From: Methanoregula sp.
Lineage (GTDB): Archaea; Halobacteriota; Methanomicrobia; Methanomicrobiales; Methanospirillaceae
Assembly: GCA_003154335.1 (NCBI GenBank)
Contig: PMDE01000133.1
Location: 3,029 to 9,263 of the forward strand
Length of the DNA: 6,235 nucleotides
Reading direction: 5' to 3'
Shown: one piece after another, positions 1-4,818 of the stretch
Layout: each line of letters begins with the position of its first letter
Numbering within the stretch: the stretch's first letter is position 1
Made by a program: the position numbers and the translations under genes
Notes under the pieces: model-generated
The model's database searches: none
What the model saw: only the letters and a program-made list of their open reading frames with translations
What the model was told of the DNA's origin: nothing

Positions 1-236
1 TTCACGGCATCGCCAAGCACAATGCCGATGTCTTCAAGGGTATGGTGGCAGTCCACCCCGAGATCTCCTTTTGCAGTGCAGACGATATCGAACCTGCCAT
101 GCTTTGCCATCGCGGTAAGCATATGATCAAAAAACGGGACTCCGCTGTCCACGGATGCCTGCCCGTGACCGTCAGGATTCAGGGTTATCGTTATATTCGT
201 TTCTTTTGTTTCCCGGTTTACCGTTACATTCCTCAT
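1..236 (-). CDS. hisB: Imidazoleglycerol-phosphate dehydratase, N-terminal part (cut by window edge)
   Basis: HisB removes water from imidazole glycerol phosphate to give imidazole acetol phosphate, a middle step of cytoplasmic histidine synthesis; it is a Mn-dependent enzyme. Translating the minus strand from the ATG at 236-234 gives 78 complete codons before the window ends. Visible family motifs are FFDHM (residues 35-39) and DCHHTLED (62-69), which contain the metal-binding histidines 38, 64, 65 and Glu68, and the opening MRNVTVNRETKET is the usual HisB N-terminus. The start is well fixed: the ATG overlaps the hisA stop as ATGA, and a GAGG Shine-Dalgarno sequence sits at 247-244 with a 7-nt spacer. 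It is translationally coupled to hisA and is the last visible gene of the mat-his operon. The remaining roughly 110-120 residues expected for the family lie outside the window. Whether the gene is intact cannot be seen. Confidence 0.96.
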   Translation of the reverse strand, partial: MRNVTVNRETKETNITITLNPDGHGQASVDSGVPFFDHMLTAMAKHGRFDIVCTAKGDLGVDCHHTLEDIGIVLGDAV

Positions 237-943
237 TGACATTCCTCTAATGCATCTTTTAAGGTGATCTTTCCGCTGTAAAGGGAAGAGCCGAGAACTG
301 CGCCGAATGCCCCGGCATCCCTCAGGGCAGCAACATCTGGTTTTGATGATACCCCCCCGGCGACGACTACGGGCACCTGCACGCTGTCGATGAGTCGCTT
401 TACGGGCTCAAGTCGGATCCCCTGCTGGAGTCCCTCCACGTCAACGTTTGTGTAGAGGAGGGATCCTGCACCAAGGTCCTCAAAGCGGCGTGCCCAGTCA
501 AGATAATCCCCTGCCAGTTCCTGCCAGCCCCGGACAGCCACCTGACTGCCTTTTGCATCAACGCCTGCCATAACGCGTTCTTTACCGAATTCATCTGCAA
601 TTATACGGATACACTCAGGTTCTTTTGTCGCAAGGGTTGACATGATAATCCGCGAGACACCGGTATTCAGCCAATGAGAGGCATCTTCGACTGAACGTAT
701 CCCCCCCCCGAGCTCTATCTCGACACCCGTTTTTTTTACAAGGTCTTTTATGAGACGGGCATTTTTCGAACAGTTCCCAAATGCACCGTCAAGGTTCACT
801 ACATGAAGGGCATCAGCTCCCTGGTCCAGCCAGCGCATTGCACAGACGAGCGGATCCCCAAACTCCGTTGCACTTTCGCGCTTTCCCTGGATAAGCTGGA
901 CACAGCGTCCTCCGAGAATATCAACAGCGGGGAATATACGCAT
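233..943 (-). CDS. hisA: ProFAR isomerase (phosphoribosylformimino-AICAR-ribotide isomerase)
   Basis: HisA opens the ribose ring of ProFAR by an Amadori rearrangement to make PRFAR, the substrate of HisF/HisH. It is a single (beta/alpha)8 barrel of 236 aa, normal for the family. Seen: N-terminal MRIFPAVDILGG with catalytic Asp8, the GVD motif with Asp129, and phosphate-binding loops ELGGGIRS (77-84), VVAGGVSS (193-200) and GAVLGSSLYSG (214-224). The loop that is usually TDIxxDG reads TNVDVEG (165-171), so the usual aspartate that acts as general acid is Glu170 here. An in-frame TTG at 952 would add three residues and overlap the hisG stop. I chose the ATG at 943 because MRIFPAVDIL matches the usual family start, though neither start has a strong Shine-Dalgarno. 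It follows hisG closely and overlaps hisB by 4 nt. A 9-G run (minus strand) encodes the GGG phosphate loop. Confidence 0.96.
   Translation of the reverse strand: MRIFPAVDILGGRCVQLIQGKRESATEFGDPLVCAMRWLDQGADALHVVNLDGAFGNCSKNARLIKDLVKKTGVEIELGGGIRSVEDASHWLNTGVSRIIMSTLATKEPECIRIIADEFGKERVMAGVDAKGSQVAVRGWQELAGDYLDWARRFEDLGAGSLLYTNVDVEGLQQGIRLEPVKRLIDSVQVPVVVAGGVSSKPDVAALRDAGAFGAVLGSSLYSGKITLKDALEECQ
244..247 (-). promoter_or_regulatory. Shine-Dalgarno of hisB inside hisA
   Basis: GAGG on the minus strand lies in the last codons of hisA, 7 nt before the hisB ATG at 236. It supports that start and means hisB can recruit ribosomes itself besides being coupled through the ATGA overlap. Confidence 0.7.
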
Positions 944-948
944 ACAGC

Positions 949-1860
949 TCAACGGATCATTCTTTGGATTGCCATCACGAGAATATCACGGGCGCCCGCC
1001 CGTTTCAGCGAGTTGATCAGGGAGTACACCCGTTCCTCGTTCACCACTGCGTGGACAGCTACAAGGTTCTCCGCAGATGCAACATCCATAACGGTGGGAC
1101 CGGAAAGGCCGGGTAATACTTTTTTTACTGCATCAAGAGACGTCCGCTTCACGTTCATCATCAGGTAGCACTGCCCTCGTGCCCGAATGACACTTTCCAG
1201 GGCGAGATAGATCTCATCGATCTTCTCTTTTTTGGCCCGGAGAGATTCCTTATTGCCTATCAGGAACGTGGAGGTTTCCATCACCTCATCGATGATGCGG
1301 AGACGGTTGGATTTTAAGGTTGCTCCTGAACTCGAAAGATCGACAATTGCATCGGCAATACCGAGGTACGGCGTTGCCTCACAGGCTCCCCCGACCAGCA
1401 CAATGTCTATACTCACGTTGTGTTTCTCAAAGTATGCCCGGGTAATCACCGGAAATTCAGTGGCAACTTTCTTCCCGTTCAGCTGGTTCACCGAGGTTAC
1501 CGGAGAATCTTCAGGCACGGCGAGCACGAGTTTTGCCCGACCGGACTGGATATCGAGAAGTTCTTCCACCAGGGCTTCACGCTCAGCGACCATGTCATGA
1601 CCGGTTATTCCGAGATCGGCAGCACCGGTCGCCACATATTCAGGTATATCGACAGGGCGTGCAAACAGGATCTCCACGTGGGGGTCGAGCGTCTTTGTTA
1701 TAAGACGCCGTTCCCCAAGTTCAGGGAAATGAAGGCCGCTTTTCTCGATAAGATCCATGATCGGTGCTGCTATTCTTCCCTTGTTGGGAATAGCAAGCCG
1801 GACTACAGGAGTGAAGGGAACACTATTTTTTTTCGGGGGGGACCTGGCCTTTTCTGGCAT
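949..1860 (-). CDS. hisG: ATP phosphoribosyltransferase, long (regulatory-domain) form
   Basis: HisG joins ATP and PRPP to form N1-(5-phosphoribosyl)-ATP, the committed and histidine-inhibited first step of histidine synthesis. The 303 residues match the long, hexameric HisG that carries its own regulatory domain and does not need HisZ. Catalytic part: AIPNKGR (23-29), ADLGITGHDM (81-90), VATEFP (132-137), and the PRPP-binding loop VDLSSSGATLKSN (173-185). The C-terminal ACT-like histidine-binding domain spans about 218-303. The N-terminus has about 18 extra residues before VVRLAIPNKGRI, encoded partly by a C7 run and an A8 run; no other ATG, GTG or TTG lies between the ATG at 1860 and the conserved start, so I keep this ATG. 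No Shine-Dalgarno precedes it; the mat stop is 8 nt upstream, which suggests reinitiation by ribosomes finishing mat. Feedback control by histidine is expected from the domain. Confidence 0.97.
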   Translation of the reverse strand: MPEKARSPPKKNSVPFTPVVRLAIPNKGRIAAPIMDLIEKSGLHFPELGERRLITKTLDPHVEILFARPVDIPEYVATGAADLGITGHDMVAEREALVEELLDIQSGRAKLVLAVPEDSPVTSVNQLNGKKVATEFPVITRAYFEKHNVSIDIVLVGGACEATPYLGIADAIVDLSSSGATLKSNRLRIIDEVMETSTFLIGNKESLRAKKEKIDEIYLALESVIRARGQCYLMMNVKRTSLDAVKKVLPGLSGPTVMDVASAENLVAVHAVVNEERVYSLINSLKRAGARDILVMAIQRMIR

Positions 1861-1868
1861 GGGTTTTT

Positions 1869-3071
1869 TTAAAATGTCTTGAGTTCGCCCCGGATTACTC
1901 TTTCGGTAATTTCCGTGACGTTCTCAAGCCAGTGATCTACAATCCCATCAATTTCACCCTGGATCTTCTGCATTTTAACGCCGGCAGCAGGCAGGACCTG
2001 CACGCTCGCCACAAGGGGTTGGTCAATAGGTTGCCCGATCTGGGAGAGGAGACGTATATACATCTCTTCAATCCCCTCAACCCTTGCCACACAGTCGGTG
2101 GCAATCTGTGTAGAAAGCAGGTTATAGATCTTCCCGATATGGTTGATCGGGTTCTTCCCGCTTGTCGCTTCCATGGACATGGGGCGGTTGGGGGTAATGA
2201 GACCATTGCAGCGGTTTCCCCGACCGACGGAACCATCGTCTCCCATTTCAGCCGACGTCCCGGTTACGGTGAGGTAGATGCTTCCGTTGCTGATGTTATC
2301 ACCGGTATTGACATGGACAACGACCTTGCGCTCGGTACTCTTCTTTGCTACTTTGGTAATCTGCTCTTTCAAGAGTTCCATATACTCTGCATAGTGATGG
2401 ATATCAGCACAGTATTTATCGACAATCGCACATGCAACAGTCAGGGTAATGGTATTTCCGTCACGGAGTCCCATGATTTTTATATCCTGGCCAATTGCGG
2501 GATATTTGGGACGCAGTTTTTTATCGATAAAGTCGCTGACATTCTTTACGATATTTTCAACATCGGAAAAGGGGGCATGCCCGACACCGAATGATGTATC
2601 ATTCGCTCTCGGGATGCTGCCGTTATGGGGCTTGAACACGTCTCTAAGGTCCGTCGAACCTGTACCCAGCCGGCAATCCATGATGATATCCCGTTCCAGG
2701 TTCAGGGTTGAAAAATTGCTACGGATGTAATTGCGTGTAGCCTCGACAGCAATTGCATCGGTAGGGATAGAAACGTCGTTGAACCGTTTTGTTGCACGAC
2801 CATCGATCAGGATGAAAATCGGGCGTATGACTTTTCCCCCGCCAAACTTTGGGTCGGATTCACCGGCGACAATCTCTCCCTGGTCAGTATTATGGTGCAG
2901 CACAACACCGAACTCATCCAGATATTCTTTGCAGAGTGCCCTGCTGATAGCTTCTGCAACACCGTCAGCAATACTGTCAGGGTGGCCGATACATTTCCGT
3001 TCAACAACTTCAATCCGCTGTTTTTCCAGGGGAATCTGGGCCAATGTTTCGATCCGGATATTTCTCTTCAT
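1869..3071 (-). CDS. mat: Archaeal S-adenosylmethionine synthetase
   Basis: The enzyme makes S-adenosylmethionine from methionine and ATP, releasing phosphate and diphosphate, in the cytoplasm. At 400 aa it has the usual length of the archaeal family, which is very divergent from bacterial MetK. Motifs seen: GHPDS (29-33), HHNTDQGEI (59-67), DCRLGTGSTDL (132-142), NDTSFGVGHAP (157-167), GDDGSVGRGNR (277-287) and RPMSMEATSGKNP (296-308). These match the Methanocaldococcus-type enzyme nearly residue for residue, and the C-terminal ending KTF is also shared. The ATG at 3071 is supported by GAGG at 3081-3078 with a 6-nt spacer. It is the first gene after a 257-nt AT-rich gap and is followed after 8 nt by hisG, so it appears to lead the operon. 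SAM feeds methylation in many methanogen pathways; a direct link to histidine synthesis is inferred from position only. Confidence 0.98.
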   Translation of the reverse strand: MKRNIRIETLAQIPLEKQRIEVVERKCIGHPDSIADGVAEAISRALCKEYLDEFGVVLHHNTDQGEIVAGESDPKFGGGKVIRPIFILIDGRATKRFNDVSIPTDAIAVEATRNYIRSNFSTLNLERDIIMDCRLGTGSTDLRDVFKPHNGSIPRANDTSFGVGHAPFSDVENIVKNVSDFIDKKLRPKYPAIGQDIKIMGLRDGNTITLTVACAIVDKYCADIHHYAEYMELLKEQITKVAKKSTERKVVVHVNTGDNISNGSIYLTVTGTSAEMGDDGSVGRGNRCNGLITPNRPMSMEATSGKNPINHIGKIYNLLSTQIATDCVARVEGIEEMYIRLLSQIGQPIDQPLVASVQVLPAAGVKMQKIQGEIDGIVDHWLENVTEITERVIRGELKTF

Positions 3072-3077
3072 TGATTT

Positions 3078-3081
3078 CCTC
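3078..3081 (-). promoter_or_regulatory. Shine-Dalgarno of mat
   Basis: GAGG on the minus strand is 6 nt before the mat ATG at 3071, a good archaeal ribosome-binding site. It implies a transcript with a leader rather than a leaderless mRNA. Confidence 0.75.
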
Positions 3082-3130
3082 GTAATATCGCGTACTATTA
3101 AAAGAACTGGAATTCATATAACGATTTCTA

Positions 3131-3155
3131 ATATACAATAGTTTTTTGTTTTTTT
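3131..3155 (-). promoter_or_regulatory. Likely TATA box and A-rich BRE region of the mat-his operon
   Basis: Reading the minus strand, an A-rich stretch (complement of the T runs at 3142-3155) is followed by TTGTATAT at 3138-3131. This resembles an archaeal BRE plus TATA box. A start of transcription about 25 nt further on would fall near 3110-3105, leaving a leader of about 35-40 nt with the Shine-Dalgarno in it. A second, weaker candidate is GTTATATG at 3122-3115. The choice between them is uncertain from sequence alone. Confidence 0.5.
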
Positions 3156-3164
3156 ATGATTGAA

Positions 3165-3177
3165 GGTAATAATTACC
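3165..3177. promoter_or_regulatory. Perfect palindrome upstream of the mat promoter (possible operator)
   Basis: GGTAAT and ATTACC form a perfect 6-bp inverted repeat around a single central A. It sits about 27 bp upstream of the proposed TATA box of the mat-his operon, a position used by archaeal activators. A repeat this short can arise by chance, so function is a guess. Confidence 0.35.
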
Positions 3178-3198
3178 GATTCATGTACTCTATTCCTT

Positions 3199-3230
3199 TC
3201 TCCCTTCGGATTGATTAAAGACAAGGGAGA
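3199..3230. repeat. 8-bp inverted repeat in the intergenic region
   Basis: TCTCCCTT at 3199-3206 pairs exactly with AAGGGAGA at 3223-3230 across a 16-nt loop. It lies about 100 nt after the stop of the zinc-ribbon gene and about 130 nt before mat. No T run follows the stem on either strand, so it is not a classical intrinsic terminator. It may be a hairpin in the 3' UTR of the preceding gene or a binding site. Confidence 0.4.
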
Positions 3231-3306
3231 GATTCTTGTATTCTGCGATTTTCGGATTTCCTGAAATTGGCGGAAGGGGTTTTAAGGTTTCGAATTAAAT
3301 CGAGCT

Positions 3307-3324
3307 AAAAAAAGATTTGAAAAA
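3307..3324 (-). terminator. U-rich archaeal terminator after the zinc-ribbon/PH-like gene
   Basis: On the minus strand the stop codon at 3331-3329 is followed within 5 nt by T5 (3324-3320) and then T7 (3313-3307). Closely spaced U tracts without a stem are the common euryarchaeal termination signal. Just beyond lies a near-palindrome, 12 of 14 positions symmetric, at 3303-3290. Confidence 0.55.
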
Positions 3325-3328
3325 TGTG

Positions 3329-4711
3329 TTATCTTCTCAGGAATTTGTGGAGAATCGTCATTTCACTGCCCTTTGGTAATTTTTTCGGAGGAAGCTTCGT
3401 CGTTACGGGAGTCTCATCCTCTCGTTCTCCCTCATCTATGTTCTCTTTTACCGGGATCTCTTTTCTCTCGCGGGCAGGTTCCGTATGAGTTACTTTCTTT
3501 TCACGGGTCTGGTCCGGGATCGAATCATTTGAACGCGTCCGGTGAGTACCGAGTTTTGTACCGCAACCGGGGCAGAAGTTGGCGGCAGGAGGGGTCTTTT
3601 TCCCACAATTATGACAGAAGGGGGGGGTTCCGGTTTCGTCATCCTGATACACCGTCTTATGATCCTGTTCACGGATACCGGAACGACCTGCTTTCGGATG
3701 TTCCGGTTCGGCTTGCTTCGGGAGTGAGGCCTCAGGTTCTGTCACCGACCGTCTCTTTGTCTGGAAGGAAGACGATTTGAGAGGCTGCATCGCATTCTTC
3801 ATCGCGACTTTCATTGCCGATTGAACTTCATGTTTGCGGACAGGTTGAATATCCCCCGTCCTTACCGGGGAACTTGTCTTTTTATCGGGTTCCTGTGCCG
3901 CCTCGTGTTTTTTTACCGGTTCGGGAATTTCCCTGATCTGTGGTCGCCGGGACTGGGCGGGAGTGATCTCAGCCTCAGGCTCCTGGTCCTCAACGTTGTG
4001 AACGAGGATGTGGCGTTTGACCGGGGGTTGTTTTTCATGATCTTTCCCGGGCTTTCGTTTTGGCTGCAATTCCTGCTTCTGCAGAGATTCTTCCGGTTTT
4101 ACGGGAACTGACCTGTCAGGAAGTTCTGTCCGTTCCTCAGTTTTTTGTACCGCTGATTTTTCGGGAAGCTCCATTTCATGGAGAAGAGTAATCCATTCAT
4201 CAATCTCGTCAGACCGGTCCATGCCGCCCTGAATAAAGACGAGTTTCATTGTCTTGATTTCATCATCGGTGGATTTAAGCGAAAGAACCAGTACAGGATC
4301 GGAACTTTCTGAAAATTCAATGATAGCCCCCGCAATGGTATCACGCGGAATATCTTTTGCCGTAACTTTGACCTTTTTTTCCTGCGTATCGATTAAAAAG
4401 ATACGCTGGTTGGTAAGGTATGCATGGAAAAAAAATTTTTTGACCGCTACATTCAGTGAGCCGATAAGCACCTGTTCGCCCGGCTGGAGGTATACAGAAA
4501 TACCCCCTCCTTCTTCGTCCTCATTTCCATCGGATTGCCCCTCGGCCTGAATTTTCTCTCCACCCGCGTCCTGGTCCGTCTGGCTTCCGTAGGAATCAGA
4601 AGTATCATTCTCCGAAGGCGACCGCTCTGATCCATCCGCTATTTTTCCGCCGCAATAGCCACAAACCTCAACAGTATCCCGTATATTCATTCCACAATGA
4701 GGGCATTTCAT
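3329..4711 (-). CDS. Zinc-ribbon / PH-like domain / zinc-ribbon protein, function unknown
   Basis: I do not recognise a named family for the full 460 aa. Order of parts: N-terminal zinc ribbon with Cys3, Cys6, Cys17, Cys20 (CPHC and CGYC knuckles); an acidic Ser/Asp/Glu-rich spacer (24-70); a folded domain at about 72-181 with LQPGEQVLIGS and the hallmark AYLTNQRIFLID, which resembles bacterial PH/GRAM-like domains; a long Pro/Lys/Glu-rich, probably disordered linker (182-362); a second zinc ribbon with Cys366, Cys369, Cys380, Cys383; and a charged tail ending in a basic stretch. No signal peptide or membrane segment is seen, so it should be cytoplasmic. Two treble or ribbon sites plus a PH-like domain suggest a binding or scaffold role rather than an enzyme (inference). 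The ATG at 4711 is supported by GGGAG at 4723-4719. It is followed by U-rich tracts and preceded by its own candidate promoter, so it may be monocistronic. Confidence 0.9.
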   Translation of the reverse strand: MKCPHCGMNIRDTVEVCGYCGGKIADGSERSPSENDTSDSYGSQTDQDAGGEKIQAEGQSDGNEDEEGGGISVYLQPGEQVLIGSLNVAVKKFFFHAYLTNQRIFLIDTQEKKVKVTAKDIPRDTIAGAIIEFSESSDPVLVLSLKSTDDEIKTMKLVFIQGGMDRSDEIDEWITLLHEMELPEKSAVQKTEERTELPDRSVPVKPEESLQKQELQPKRKPGKDHEKQPPVKRHILVHNVEDQEPEAEITPAQSRRPQIREIPEPVKKHEAAQEPDKKTSSPVRTGDIQPVRKHEVQSAMKVAMKNAMQPLKSSSFQTKRRSVTEPEASLPKQAEPEHPKAGRSGIREQDHKTVYQDDETGTPPFCHNCGKKTPPAANFCPGCGTKLGTHRTRSNDSIPDQTREKKVTHTEPARERKEIPVKENIDEGEREDETPVTTKLPPKKLPKGSEMTILHKFLRR

Positions 4712-4718
4712 TCGTTCG

Positions 4719-4723
4719 CTCCC
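4719..4723 (-). promoter_or_regulatory. Shine-Dalgarno of the zinc-ribbon/PH-like gene
   Basis: GGGAG on the minus strand is 7 nt before the ATG at 4711 and fixes that start, which also lies just before the MKCPHCG zinc knuckle. Confidence 0.7.
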
Positions 4724-4731
4724 TTTTTTGG

Positions 4732-4746
4732 TATCCAGAGTGGATA
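4732..4746. promoter_or_regulatory. Perfect palindrome in the leader of the zinc-ribbon/PH-like gene
   Basis: TATCCA and TGGATA form a perfect 6-bp inverted repeat around GAG, ending 8 nt before the Shine-Dalgarno on the minus strand. It overlaps the expected transcription start, so it could be a repressor site or a small mRNA hairpin. Chance occurrence is quite possible at this length. Confidence 0.35.
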
Positions 4747-4747
4747 G

Positions 4748-4775
4748 CTATAATGTTCTCATCTGATATGAAAAA
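4748..4775 (-). promoter_or_regulatory. Candidate TATA region of the zinc-ribbon/PH-like gene
   Basis: In the 107-nt gap the minus strand carries T5 followed by CATATC (4775-4765) and, further on, CATTATAG (4755-4748). Either could act as a TATA box: the first would give a leader of about 30 nt, the second about 15 nt. The T5 could instead help end transcription of the gene upstream, which has no other clear terminator. The assignment is tentative. Confidence 0.3.
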
Positions 4776-4818
4776 TTCTCTGATCGGAATCTAGCCTTTA
4801 CTACTCAAAAGGTTGGTT

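Larger units (their letters stand above)
3072..3328. other. Intergenic region between the zinc-ribbon/PH-like gene and mat
   Basis: These 257 nt are visibly richer in A and T than the flanking genes. In minus-strand order they hold the U-rich tracts at 3324-3307, a near-palindrome at 3303-3290, the 8-bp inverted repeat at 3230-3199, the GGTAAT-A-ATTACC palindrome at 3177-3165, the A-rich/TATA region at 3155-3131 and the mat Shine-Dalgarno. I see no tRNA, no convincing small gene and no match to a SAM riboswitch that I can recognise. Confidence 0.7.

Noticed and set aside
1420..1872. Plus-strand open frame of 150 codons
   Set aside because: It is antisense to hisG, which has strong family motifs across the same bases; its translation shows no domain and it lacks a ribosome site.
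1932..2594. Plus-strand open frame of 220 codons
   Set aside because: It lies wholly antisense to mat, whose catalytic motifs fill the region; the length is a side effect of mat codon use.
3072..3328. SAM riboswitch upstream of mat
   Set aside because: The short AT-rich leader shows no multi-helix junction or other pattern of known SAM riboswitches, and these are not established for archaeal mat genes.
3373..4111. Several plus-strand frames opposite the linker of the zinc-ribbon/PH-like gene
   Set aside because: The linker's low-complexity codons leave few stops on the other strand. The translations look arbitrary and no promoter or ribosome site precedes them.
3329..4711. ESCRT-II-like GLUE/NZF protein
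   Set aside because: A PH-like domain with zinc ribbons recalls Vps36, but the zinc knuckles are ordinary CxxC ribbons and no other ESCRT gene is nearby. The similarity is only in general layout.
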